A DNA stretch of 64,000 bases. Origin: Verrucomicrobiaceae bacterium. GTDB taxonomy: Bacteria > Verrucomicrobiota > Verrucomicrobiia > Verrucomicrobiales > Verrucomicrobiaceae. The notes under the pieces were generated by a model. That model was not told the origin of the DNA and searched no databases. It was given only the letters and a program-made list of their open reading frames with translations. Location of the stretch: assembly GCA_947466075.1 (NCBI GenBank), contig CANIBP010000010.1:50861-114860 (forward strand), given 5' to 3'. Below are positions 9,320 to 18,600 of the stretch, in pieces (the first letter of the stretch is position 1; the number at the start of each line of letters is the position of its first letter). The position numbers and the translations under genes were made by a program.

Positions 9320-10231
9320 TTATTCCTCGGCGAAGGCTTCTTCCTCGATGCCGAGCACGGCGAGAACGCGATTCAAGTCTTCGACGCCATAGTAGTCGAT
9401 CTCGATGCGGCCTTTTTTCTCGGCGTGGTGGATGCTGACATTGGTGGTCAGGTGCTGGATGAGTTTTTGCTCCACGGCTTCGATGGCGCGAGCGAATTCG
9501 GTTGCCGTCGGCTTGGGCTTCGGGGGCGGCGGCGGATGCAGGATGCCATCGATCACCTTCTCAGTAGCGCGAACGGTGAGGCCCTTGCTGACTACTTGAT
9601 GGGCCACACGTTCCAGCTCGTCGTGCTTGCGCAGCATGAGCAGCACCTTGGCGTGGCCGGTGGAAATTTTGCTGGTGGCGAGCATGTCACGGATGCTCGC
9701 GGGCAGTTCCAGCAGGCGCATGGTGTTCGCGACGGTGGCGCGGTTCTTGCCGACGCGCTGCGCGATGTCCTCCTGGCGCATGTTGAAGTCCTTGGCGAGG
9801 CGCGAGTAGGCCTGCGCCTCCTCAATGGCATTTAAGCCTTCACGCTGAAGATTTTCGATGAGCGCCATCTCCAGCACGTCTTTGTCGCTGGCTTCACGGA
9901 CGATGACAGGAACTTCCTTGAGACCAAGCTCACGCGAGGCGCGGAAACGACGCTCGCCTGCGATCAGCTCCAGCTTGCCGTTCACCCGGCGCACGATCAG
10001 CGGCTGAATGATGCCGTGCTCGCGGATGGACTCCATGAGTTCGGAGAGCTGCTCGGTCGGAAACTCTTTGCGCGGCTGGAGCGGGCTGGGGACGATTTGA
10101 TCAAGCGTGACGCGATTGACCACATCTCCCGGCGCTGGCTGCGCGAGGGCAGGCAGGCGCGACACTCCCGACACCGACGTGGGTGCCGAAATGAGTGCGC
10201 CGAGACCTTTTCCGAGAGCCGATTTTGCCAT
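9320..10231 (-). CDS. parB: ParB/Spo0J-family chromosome partition protein
   Basis: 303 residues from ATG at 10231 (MAKSALGKGLGALISAP, a typical ParB start). ParB binds parS sites, spreads as a CTP-dependent clamp and works with ParA in chromosome segregation. Visible are the N-terminal box VTLDQIVPSPLQPRKEF, the nucleotide-binding ELIAGERRFRASRELG motif, the IENLQREGLNAIEEAQAY block, a helix-turn-helix (AQRVGKNRATVANTMRLLEL) and a C-terminal dimerisation region. Readings from 10333 add unconserved residues in the divergent promoter space. No parA lies next to it, which is unusual. Confidence 0.93.
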   Translation of the reverse strand: MAKSALGKGLGALISAPTSVSGVSRLPALAQPAPGDVVNRVTLDQIVPSPLQPRKEFPTEQLSELMESIREHGIIQPLIVRRVNGKLELIAGERRFRASRELGLKEVPVIVREASDKDVLEMALIENLQREGLNAIEEAQAYSRLAKDFNMRQEDIAQRVGKNRATVANTMRLLELPASIRDMLATSKISTGHAKVLLMLRKHDELERVAHQVVSKGLTVRATEKVIDGILHPPPPPKPKPTATEFARAIEAVEQKLIQHLTTNVSIHHAEKKGRIEIDYYGVEDLNRVLAVLGIEEEAFAEE

Positions 10232-10342
10232 AGGGTGGGCGAGACTAGGGAGCAGGCGCGTCGTTGCAAACCGGAATCGCAGTGAATCTGCCTGTTGCAT
10301 CCAAGGCTTTACCCGAGGCCGATTTCGCTCCATCTGATGGCT

Positions 10343-11218
10343 ATGAAAAGCATGACCGGATTTGGCAGGGGTGAAGCACAGCGCGCAGGTGTGACATGGA
10401 GCGTGGAATGCAGCGCGGTGAACCGCAAACAGCTCGAAGTCGCGGTGAATCTGCCTCGTGAATTGGCGGAACTGGAAAATGCTGTGCGCACGGAAGTATC
10501 TGCAACTGTTTCACGTGGACGCGTCAATGTGGCGGTGCGCAAAGAGGCCGCCGCAGCGACAGCGGACACGGTGCGTGTCGATCAGGCGCTGGCAGCGCAG
10601 TATTTTCACGCGATGCATGCGCTGGCCTTGAAGCTGGACATTCCGCCGCAGATCGCGCTGGCGGACATCACGCGCTTGCCCGGTGTCTTGAGCATGGCAC
10701 AAACCGAAACCACGGTGGAAGAAGCGTGGCCGGCAATTCAGGAGGCGCTGGCAGCCGCATTGAAACAACTGGCTAACATGCGTGCAGCGGAAGGCGCGAG
10801 CCTGCGAGCGGACATCGAAGCACGGCTGCGCACCATTGAAGCGCTGCTGGAATCGATTCGTGCGAAGGCGGCGACGGTGCCGGAATATCAGCGCAAAATG
10901 CTGCGTCAACGTTTGGAGGAGGCGGGAATACCGTTGCCACTCGATGACGAACGTCTGGTCAAGGAGATCGCCCTCTTTGCGGATCGCACCGACATCTCCG
11001 AGGAGCAGTCACGTGCGGCGAGCCATGTGAAGCAGTTCCGCGCTTATCTTGATGCCGATGCACCTGCAGGACGCAGCCTGGATTTTCTGCTGCAGGAGTT
11101 CTTCCGCGAGTTCAACACGATGGGATCGAAGTGCAACAACGCCGAGATCGCGCATCACGTCGTCACCGCGAAGACCGAGCTGGAGAAAATTCGCGAGCAG
11201 GTGCAGAACGCGGAGTGA
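10343..11218 (+). CDS. yicC: YicC/YloC-family endoribonuclease
   Basis: 291 residues starting MKSMTGFGRGEAQRAG, the conserved start of the family; ATG at 10337 is the only close alternative. The end carries FFREFNTMGSKCNNAEIAHH and VTAKTELEKIREQVQNAE, the signature C-terminal block (DUF1732) that includes the active-site acidic residues. Family members are RNA endonucleases. The gene is divergent from parB and ends one base before the convergent Gfo/Idh gene. Confidence 0.93.
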   Translation: MKSMTGFGRGEAQRAGVTWSVECSAVNRKQLEVAVNLPRELAELENAVRTEVSATVSRGRVNVAVRKEAAAATADTVRVDQALAAQYFHAMHALALKLDIPPQIALADITRLPGVLSMAQTETTVEEAWPAIQEALAAALKQLANMRAAEGASLRADIEARLRTIEALLESIRAKAATVPEYQRKMLRQRLEEAGIPLPLDDERLVKEIALFADRTDISEEQSRAASHVKQFRAYLDADAPAGRSLDFLLQEFFREFNTMGSKCNNAEIAHHVVTAKTELEKIREQVQNAE

Positions 11219-12304
11219 TCACGAACCGCCCGGCTTGGGCAAACCTTTGGGCACCGATTTCGGCGTCGTGGGCTTCACTTTGCCGTCATCGGGCAGCCAG
11301 ACATCGGGAGCGCCGGCTTTGACCATCACTTCGCGCAGCGTGATGCGTGCGCCGTCTTTGCGTTTACTTTCTTCGGCGGCTTCCATGAAGGCGTAGATCT
11401 CCAGCGTCTGCTTCGCGGAGACGGGTGGCTGCTTGGTCTGGAAGAACTTGATGATCTCGCTCAGCATTGGTGTGTAATCACCTTCGGATTTCTGTTCGGT
11501 AATCTTGTCGTCGCCAAAACGCGTGAGCTTGTAGCCCTTTGCACCTTCATGAATGGCATGCAGCGTGCCGGTGCGGCTGCCGGACCACAAACCAGTGACA
11601 ATGGAAGCGGAAGCGGTGGTGGTGCGTGTGACGGAGAGGCAGCCGGAACCCATGACAGTGTACAGCGCCTCCGTTGGGTGGATACCGTAGAAGAACAGGT
11701 CGGGATGATGCGGCAGCACATGCGCCGGGCCATAGGAAATGGCACCGCGTGCGGGTGCCGTCTCGGCATTGGCGACTTCGAGCACGCCGGGATACCAGCG
11801 CACAGCAGAGGCGCTAAAAACGGGCACTTGGGATGTGGCGGCGAGTTGGTAGATAGTCACAGCATCTTTCAATGAGGCGGCTACAGGCTTGTCCATGAAC
11901 ACCGGTTTGCCCGCTGCGATGATTTGTTTCATCTGCTCCAGCCGCGGACGACCATCGAGACTGAGCAGCAGGATGGCGTCCACATCTTTGCAGGCTTCGG
12001 GGACGCTACCGACGATGCGCACGCCATACTTGTCACGCACCGCAGCGGTGAAGCCTTCGATGCGCGTCTTGCTTTCCTCAATGTCAGGACTACCGCCGGG
12101 AAAAGCCACAACAACACGAGCACCGGGGATGTGGTTGGGATTCGCCGGATCGTTCAGCCGCAGCGTGAACTGTTCCGAGTGCGAGGTATCAAGGCCGATG
12201 ATGCCGATGCGAAGATCTTCTGCCATGAGGTGATTGCTCCACAGCGCCGCCAGCCATCCCATGACGAGGATGATCCGAATCGTGAGGCTTCGTGGCGGGC
12301 GCAT
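11219..12304 (-). CDS. Secreted Gfo/Idh/MocA-family oxidoreductase
   Basis: 361 residues from ATG at 12304. A signal peptide (MRPPRSLTIRIILVMGWLAA, cleaved near SNHLMAED) precedes a Rossmann fold (LRIGIIGLDTSHSEQFTLRL) with PVFMDKPVAASLKDAVTIYQ, the Gfo/Idh/MocA lysine motif. Exported members are frequent in Verrucomicrobiota and Planctomycetota and probably act on sugars in the periplasm with bound NAD(P). The C-terminal beta domain is followed by a Pro/Lys-rich tail. The substrate is unknown. Confidence 0.83.
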   Translation of the reverse strand: MRPPRSLTIRIILVMGWLAALWSNHLMAEDLRIGIIGLDTSHSEQFTLRLNDPANPNHIPGARVVVAFPGGSPDIEESKTRIEGFTAAVRDKYGVRIVGSVPEACKDVDAILLLSLDGRPRLEQMKQIIAAGKPVFMDKPVAASLKDAVTIYQLAATSQVPVFSASAVRWYPGVLEVANAETAPARGAISYGPAHVLPHHPDLFFYGIHPTEALYTVMGSGCLSVTRTTTASASIVTGLWSGSRTGTLHAIHEGAKGYKLTRFGDDKITEQKSEGDYTPMLSEIIKFFQTKQPPVSAKQTLEIYAFMEAAEESKRKDGARITLREVMVKAGAPDVWLPDDGKVKPTTPKSVPKGLPKPGGS

Positions 12305-12383
12305 GATGGAAAATGCAGGAGTGCCGCCCAATGCGCAACTGCGGAGTGCTTGACCACCCGAACCGGCCTGCTACGCTCGCGCC

Positions 12384-13541
12384 ATGGAAACCGTCAGAAT
12401 TGGCATTGTTGGTCTCGGAAACATGGGCAAGGCGCACCTTGCGAATATTCGTGCAGGCAAGGTGCCCGGACTGCGCGTCACCGCGTTGTGTGAGAGCGTC
12501 GGCACGCTGCCGAACTTGGTGGAAGGCGAGAAAGCCTTCACCGATGTGAACCTGATGATTCGCAGCGGCCACCTCGATGCGATTCTCATCTGCACACCTC
12601 ATTTCAGCCACACCACCATCGGCATCGAGGCACTAAAAGCCGGGCTGCATGTGCTGGTGGAGAAGCCGATTTCCGTGCACAAAGCCGACTGCGAACGCCT
12701 GATCGCAGCGCACACAGACAAGAGCAAAATTTTCGCCGCTATGTTCAACATGCGCACGAACGCCTGCTTCAGGAAGGTCAAGGACCTCATCGACAGCGGC
12801 GAGATCGGTGCCGTGCGCCGTGTGCATTGGGAAGTGACGAACTGGTTCCGCACGAACTACTATTACGCGACCGGTGGCTGGCGTGGCACATGGAAGGGCG
12901 AAGGTGGCGGCGTGCTGATGAATCAATGCCCACACAATCTCGACTTGTTCCAATGGCTCTTTGGCATGCCGCAGAAAGTGCGCGGCTTCTGCCAGTTTGG
13001 CCGCTTCCATGAGATCGAAGTCGAGGACGATGTGACAGCCATCATGCAATACGACAACGGCACCACAGCCACGTTTGTCACCAGCACGGGCGAAGCGCCG
13101 GGCATCAACAAGCTCGAAATTTCCGCCGAGCAGGGCCGTCTCACCATCACCGACGGCACAACGATCCACTTTCAGCGTAATCGCAAAGCGATGAGCAAAT
13201 TTTGCATGGAGGCGGAAGCTGCCTTCGCCATGCCCGAGAGCTGGCATATGAACATCCCGGTTGAGCAGACCGGCGGACAACACGTCGAGATTTTGCAGAA
13301 CTTCACCAATGCCATTTTGAAGGGCGAGCATCTGCTCTCACCCGCCGCCGAAGGCATCCGCAGCGTCGAACTTGCCAACGCCATCCTGCTTTCCACCTGG
13401 CAGGATAAAACCATCGAGTTGCCCATGTCTGCTGCCGACTACGAGCGCATTCTCATCGAGAAAGGCGAGGCCTCAACCTTCCAGAAGACCAAGGTCGTCG
13501 CGAAGGCAACTTCCGACGACTTCGCGAAGAGCTTCCGCTAA
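12384..13541 (+). CDS. Cytoplasmic Gfo/Idh/MocA-family oxidoreductase
   Basis: 385 residues. The N-terminal dinucleotide-binding loop VRIGIVGLGNMGKAHLANI lacks a signal peptide. LDAILICTPHFSHTTIGIEA and LHVLVEKPISVHKADCE give the catalytic EKP lysine motif. The second domain holds GGWRGTWKGEGGGVLMNQCP followed by HNLDLFQWLFGMP, with the family histidine. It is an NAD(P)-dependent sugar or inositol-type dehydrogenase; the exact substrate cannot be told. It is divergent from the secreted paralogue at 11219-12304, about 80 bases apart. Confidence 0.88.
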   Translation: METVRIGIVGLGNMGKAHLANIRAGKVPGLRVTALCESVGTLPNLVEGEKAFTDVNLMIRSGHLDAILICTPHFSHTTIGIEALKAGLHVLVEKPISVHKADCERLIAAHTDKSKIFAAMFNMRTNACFRKVKDLIDSGEIGAVRRVHWEVTNWFRTNYYYATGGWRGTWKGEGGGVLMNQCPHNLDLFQWLFGMPQKVRGFCQFGRFHEIEVEDDVTAIMQYDNGTTATFVTSTGEAPGINKLEISAEQGRLTITDGTTIHFQRNRKAMSKFCMEAEAAFAMPESWHMNIPVEQTGGQHVEILQNFTNAILKGEHLLSPAAEGIRSVELANAILLSTWQDKTIELPMSAADYERILIEKGEASTFQKTKVVAKATSDDFAKSFR

Positions 13542-13567
13542 GTTTGCGAGAAGTTGGTGTGCCCCTT

Positions 13568-14869
13568 CTACTTCGCTGCCGATGCTTTGAGTGCCTTCAA
13601 TGAAGGAGCGCCACTCAACTTCGCCAGCGCAGCAGACAGAATCTCCGCCCGTCGTGCCGCTTCCGCACGATCCTTCGCTTTCGCCTTCGCCGCTGCGAGC
13701 AGAGACGAACGTAATTTTTCAGCGACGGCTGGAGACTTGCTCGCACCACTGGCCTCCCAGTCCTGCGTAAACGAGTTCACCAGCCGAGCCAGTTCCGCAT
13801 CATTCTGCTCTAGCTTGTCAATCACGGCACTCACCTCCTCAGGTGTGGCTTCTGTATTGCTGATGTTCGCAGAAGAGGGTGAGCCTTTTTTGGAGGTGGG
13901 CCAAAAAATCATCGCCGCCAAAGCCACCAGCACCACTCCCACGAAAACAAACGTCAGCACCATTTGCTGTTGTTGTGTCATTGCCGCTGCTTTCTTCTGC
14001 GGCGCTCCCTTTGGTCGTTGATCGACCGAATCCGGTAGTGGAACGCCAGATTCTTGCTTCATCGCCGCATTGATATAAGCGCGGAACTCACCCGCATCCT
14101 GATACCGTTTGTTAGGATCAGGATGGATGGCCTTGGCGATGATTTCGTCCCAGCGTGAGGACACCTTGGCATATAAAGTAACCGGGCGGCGAGGCGTCTC
14201 CGGCACGCGACCGGTCAACATTTCATAGAGCACCACCCCGACAGCGAAAATATCCACACGGTGGTCCACCACATTGCCGCCGCAAATTTCCGGTGCTGCA
14301 TAGTCCGGTGTTCCCATCGGATTCTCCTCCTCCGCCTCATTGGTGGGGCGGGCTAAGCCGAAGTCCGCCACCTTCACATGGTCGGCATCATTAACCATGA
14401 TGTTGCCCGGCTTGATGTCGCGATGAATAATACCATGCTCGTGTGCAAAGCTGAGCGCCTCGCAGAGTTGAATGGCTAAGTTCGTCGCCTTGCGCAGAGG
14501 CAGATTGGTTTTGTGGATGAGATCGTGCAGCGAGCGTCCTTCGATCCATTCCATGACAAGATATAGATGGCCGCCTGGCGTGATGCCGAAATCGTACACG
14601 CCCACAATATTGGTGTGATTGAGCTTCGCCATCGCTCGCGCCTCGATTTTAAAGCGATCAGAGAACCCTTGTTCCGCACTAAACTTAGGCGGAAGTATTT
14701 TCACCGCCACACGACGCTCCAAGCTGTCTTGATAGGCTTTATATACTGCACCCATGCCACCGCAGGCAGCTAGTTTTTCAAACTTGAATTGCGGCAGGTA
14801 GGCGGACATCTCCTCGATGCTGGGAACATCGAACGATGGTTGATCATGGGGTGCAGCGTCTTCGGACAT
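13568..14869 (-). CDS. Membrane-anchored Hanks-type serine/threonine protein kinase
   Basis: 433 residues from ATG at 14869; a TTG two codons upstream is unlikely. The kinase domain (about 30-290) has the glycine loop ACGGMGAVYKAYQDSLERRV, the ATP lysine in VAVKILPP, the catalytic loop HRDIKPGNIMVNDADH, DFGLARP and the activation/P+1 part MGTPDYAAPE. A single membrane segment (MVLTFVFVGVVLVALAAMIF, about residue 310) links it to a helical, Ala/Lys-rich tail that lies outside. It is a signalling kinase. The tail is not PASTA or TPR, so its ligand is unknown. Confidence 0.93.
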   Translation of the reverse strand: MSEDAAPHDQPSFDVPSIEEMSAYLPQFKFEKLAACGGMGAVYKAYQDSLERRVAVKILPPKFSAEQGFSDRFKIEARAMAKLNHTNIVGVYDFGITPGGHLYLVMEWIEGRSLHDLIHKTNLPLRKATNLAIQLCEALSFAHEHGIIHRDIKPGNIMVNDADHVKVADFGLARPTNEAEEENPMGTPDYAAPEICGGNVVDHRVDIFAVGVVLYEMLTGRVPETPRRPVTLYAKVSSRWDEIIAKAIHPDPNKRYQDAGEFRAYINAAMKQESGVPLPDSVDQRPKGAPQKKAAAMTQQQQMVLTFVFVGVVLVALAAMIFWPTSKKGSPSSANISNTEATPEEVSAVIDKLEQNDAELARLVNSFTQDWEASGASKSPAVAEKLRSSLLAAAKAKAKDRAEAARRAEILSAALAKLSGAPSLKALKASAAK

Positions 14870-15086
14870 AAGCAATGCATTAATACCAACGAGTTGAACC
14901 TGCGGCGAGAAAAATCACTATTAGCTCGGTGTTCAATTCATGCCTTTTCCCCAGAGCGATGATCGCCTTAACTCACGACATTGCGCCTCTTGAAATGCTT
15001 CCAAGGCCGACCACTAGCCAATAGAAGGAGGGCAGCGCCGACTTTTGTACGCAGGGAAACAACCTTAAATAATGCTTAAATTTGCA

Positions 15087-15114
15087 TTGACGCTCTATGG
15101 GACGCTCTCATAAC
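15087..15114 (+). promoter_or_regulatory. Candidate sigma70-like promoter for the SWIB gene
   Basis: TTGACG (15087-15092) and CATAAC (15109-15114) are 16 bases apart, about 35 bases before the SWIB start at 15147. The surrounding stretch is AT-rich (15060-15090). No other gene-like feature is in the 277 bases between the divergent kinase and SWIB genes. Matches to the consensus are 5 of 6 and 4 of 6, so this is only a candidate. Confidence 0.35.
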
Positions 15115-15146
15115 CTGCAAACACGGCAACAGCCGCCAACAACACT

Positions 15147-15518
15147 ATGGCCAAGAAAGCAGCAACCAAATCCAAACCAGCAGCCAAACCAGCAGCCAAA
15201 CCAGCAGCCAAACCAGCAGCCAAAAAAGCTGCTAAAAAAGCTGCCAAGAAGCCCGCAGCAAAACGTAAGCCCAATCCAGCCCTGATGAAGCCGGTGCAGC
15301 CTGACGCGATTCTAGGAGTCGTCGTCGGCAACAAACCAGCTCCTCGTGGCCAGATCACGAAGAAGCTCTGGGACTACATCAAGAAGAACGGTCTCCAGGA
15401 CGCCAAGAACAAACGCAACATCAATGCCGATGACGCATTGAAGGCCGTGTTCGGTGGCAAGAAGCAAGTATCAATGTTTGAGATGACCAAGCTGGTCTCC
15501 AAGCACATTGGTGCCTAA
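15147..15518 (+). CDS. SWIB/MDM2-domain protein with histone-H1-like Lys/Ala/Pro tail
   Basis: 123 residues. The first 45 or so are almost only Lys, Ala and Pro (AAKPAAKPAAKPAAKKAAKK), like the DNA-binding tails of histone H1 and chlamydial Hc proteins. The rest is a SWIB domain: LMKPVQPDAILGVVVGNKPA, PRGQITKKLWDYIKKNGLQD, KRNINADDALKAVFGGKKQV and SMFEMTKLVSKHIGA. SWIB domains are otherwise typical of eukaryotic chromatin remodellers and Chlamydiae. A small nucleoid-associated role is inference. The gene stands alone and is followed by a strong terminator. Confidence 0.92.
   Translation: MAKKAATKSKPAAKPAAKPAAKPAAKKAAKKAAKKPAAKRKPNPALMKPVQPDAILGVVVGNKPAPRGQITKKLWDYIKKNGLQDAKNKRNINADDALKAVFGGKKQVSMFEMTKLVSKHIGA
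15177..15224 (+). repeat. Four perfect 12-bp tandem repeats in the SWIB tail
   Basis: CCAGCAGCCAAA occurs four times without change (15177, 15189, 15201, 15213), coding for PAAK each time. Perfect nucleotide identity suggests recent slippage expansion, so tail length may differ between strains. Confidence 0.95.
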
Positions 15519-15537
15519 TTCAATCCTGAACTCCTAC

Positions 15538-15574
15538 ACGCCGCGCCCGGATAAAACTAGGCGCGGCGTTTTTA
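15538..15574 (+). terminator. Rho-independent terminator after the SWIB gene
   Basis: A perfect 10-bp stem, ACGCCGCGCC (15538-15547) with GGCGCGGCGT (15560-15569), is closed by a 12-base loop and followed by TTTTTA. It lies 20 bases after the SWIB stop and separates it from the large membrane protein gene. Confidence 0.9.
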
Positions 15575-15622
15575 TGCTCGCGTTTGACTACGGCTCCGTT
15601 AACAACAAGCCATCCGCTATCC

Positions 15623-18600
15623 ATGCCTGACGACTCGAAGAAAACCATCCTGTCCTCGATCCCGCTGCCTGGTGCCCTAGCGGTTCTTACAGCTTTGGCG
15701 GGAGCGGTGTTGTTGAATTACGAACCGCTCGTACCGCGCCGCCCAGTGGAACCTGCCGCACCCTCGGTAGTACTGGGCGACACGCATAAATTCGATGCCG
15801 CTCCAGGCGAAGATCCGCTACGCGCCCTAGCAAGAGCGAAGTTCGTTCCGCCAGACAAGAAGGAGTTCAATCCCGCCACCGATGTCGAAGTTCACACGCC
15901 ATGGGGGTTTTTCCTCGAACTACGCGAGCGCTTGAAACTCGTGGCTGAACGGGATGTGCGGCAGCACCGTGCAAAGCCTTCCCATGTGCTGCTTATGCCT
16001 GTGCTACTACGTCCAGGCACGGACATGGCCTCGATCGAACAACGCAGCCGTGCACGAGGGGCGGTTACGGCAGGCCTGACTTCCTCGGGTTATGTGCCCG
16101 AACATGGCGGTAGTCTCGAATGTTGCCGCCTTTCCCCCTGGCCGTTGCCATTGATCAAAAAAGAACTGCCACCTTCGACAACTTCTATCACAGACGCGGC
16201 TTCCGCAGCTGCAACGGTTAATGGGCCGGTTTCTTCACTCGATGTGGCATTTGAATGGTTCAAATCTTCAAACCGCATTCCGTCTGTCAATAACCCTAGT
16301 TATGAATCCGTCGGCATTCTGTGGCTGCGAGGCGATGCCTTCGGCGGCAAACCGCTTTCCCAAATGCGCACGACGTTGCACCGCCTGCTACATGGGTATC
16401 CGCGTCGTGCAGGTTCTGAAGAAACACCGGAACTGGATGCGGAACGTCTTGAAATCCTGCTACTGGGACCTCATTCGACCGACAATCTCGCTGCTTTTAT
16501 TGGTGAAGCTGCAGAAAAGCCTGAGTGGCGTGCGGATCAGTGGGCGGGGCCGTTGCGCATGGTTTCTCCGTGGGGCACGGCCTCAGCGCGTGCCCTGCTA
16601 CGACTGTCAGGAGCTGGACTGCCACAAATCGCTGATGATGCCCTGCGTGCACAGGCTGCAGAGCAGCGTGTGGATGACCTTATGGCTGGCGTGCTCGATC
16701 CTGCGGGCACACATGCAGCGCCCTTCATCCGCAGCCTCACCACCGATGATCATGTGGCGAACGCCTTGGTGGATGAACTAGAACGTCGCGGTCTCACTTT
16801 ACGAAAAACGTCCAGCACGGATATCCACTACGGCAACGTCGCCATCATCTCCGAATTCGATACATCCTATGGCCGCGAGCTCCCGCTTACCTTCATGGAA
16901 GCGATGACCGGCCAAGATATGCGAGGTGATTTCAATCGCTCTCAGTTCCGTTGGCACTGGATTAATTACCCGCGCGGACTTGATGGCCGTTACACCAGCG
17001 ACACGGCCTCTGGCAATGCGGAAAAAGCAGCTTCCGCAGCCAAAGGGAGCGATGCAAAATACGCGCCCGATGAAATGCCCAGCGGCGTGAGTCAGGCGGA
17101 TGCATTGCGTCGTCTCGCCGCGCAGCTCGAGGAACTCGATGAAAGCCTCACTCGTCGTGGGGGTGCCGGTCTGGTGGCCCTTGGTGTGCTCGGTGGTGAT
17201 GTCTATGACAAGCTGTGGATCCTGCGCGCTCTGCGTCCGCGCCTTCCACGCACTCAGTTTTTCACCAACAATCTCGACGCCTGGCTTTGGCAGCGCGATG
17301 AACTGCGGACCACTCGCAATCTCATTGTCGGTTCCCCTTATGGCATCACGCTCGCGAATCCTTATCAAATGGGCAAGTTACCATTCCGCGATAGCTACCA
17401 GACCTCCGTCTATGCTGCCACACTGGCCGCCACCGGAGTGCTGGAGCCAGCGCAGTTCGAATCCTTACGCAGCACCGCCGCTGTGAGGCTGTTTGAAATA
17501 GGCCGCTTCGAACCCCATGATCTCTCGCTCGCCGCACCACAGATAAAACTACATCCACAACCAGAATCCACGGCTTGGTGGCAGCTCGATGTGCGTTCAC
17601 ATCAAGCATGGTGGATCGGCACCATCATCATCATGGCCTGGCTTGGTTGGATGATCGTGAGCTGGCTGCCAGGCTTGGGTCTTGTCTTTGGGAAACATAG
17701 CGTGACTGCCGACTGGCAACGCATTCTCATCAAGGTGGTAAAATCACCGGCAATGATCTTCTTCATCATCGTGGTCGTTTCCTGGCGGATCGAGTCTTGG
17801 TGGTCAGTGCAGCGGAACGGCGGCGAGCCATTACTTTTCAATTCCGGCATCAGCGCCTGGCCTGCGGAAGCCTTCCGGTTAATGGCGGCACTACTCACCA
17901 TCTACCTTATCCTCAAGGCTTGCGCGATGCTGGCGGATAGCACGCAGGAACTCCGTGCACAGTACTTCGCAGATGAAGTTAAAGCGGACGAACCCACCCC
18001 CTGGCGCTCACCGCTCGACTGGTTGAAAAGCATGTTCCTATTTTGGAAGACCAGCACCGTGCTCACCACGCGGCAGGGCGAGGAGAGTGTCGTTCACCCG
18101 CTGCAGCTATGGTCAGAATACCGCTTTAGTAACTCCATTACCGCCCGCATCAGCCGCTCGATTGTCGTTGCCAGCCTGCTTTATGTCGGGGCCAGCCTGC
18201 TGCTGCATCTGCTAGGCACCACGCTGTCACCAGTGCGCGGCGATCAAGCACGGCAGATCGACCTCTGGCTCGATCGTGCCTCGTTAGCGAGTTTACTTTG
18301 GCTAGCTGCCTTTGTGGTGGACACACTCTGGCTCAATCGCGTCTTCATCCAATGGTTCAGCCGTGGCAAAAGTGACTGGCCACTAGCCATGCTTCGCACA
18401 CACCGTCACGCCAAACTGCACGCCGATAATCTGCGCGACTTTATCGACCTCCAAATGGTAGCTGACTGGACGCGTGATATCGGACGGCTGACGTTCTTCC
18501 CCTTTTATGTGCTTGCATTGCTCATCCTTGCTCGCATGAATCGCTTTGATGCCTGGAGCTGGCCACCAGCACTCATCATCATCTACCTGCTCGTTGTCGT

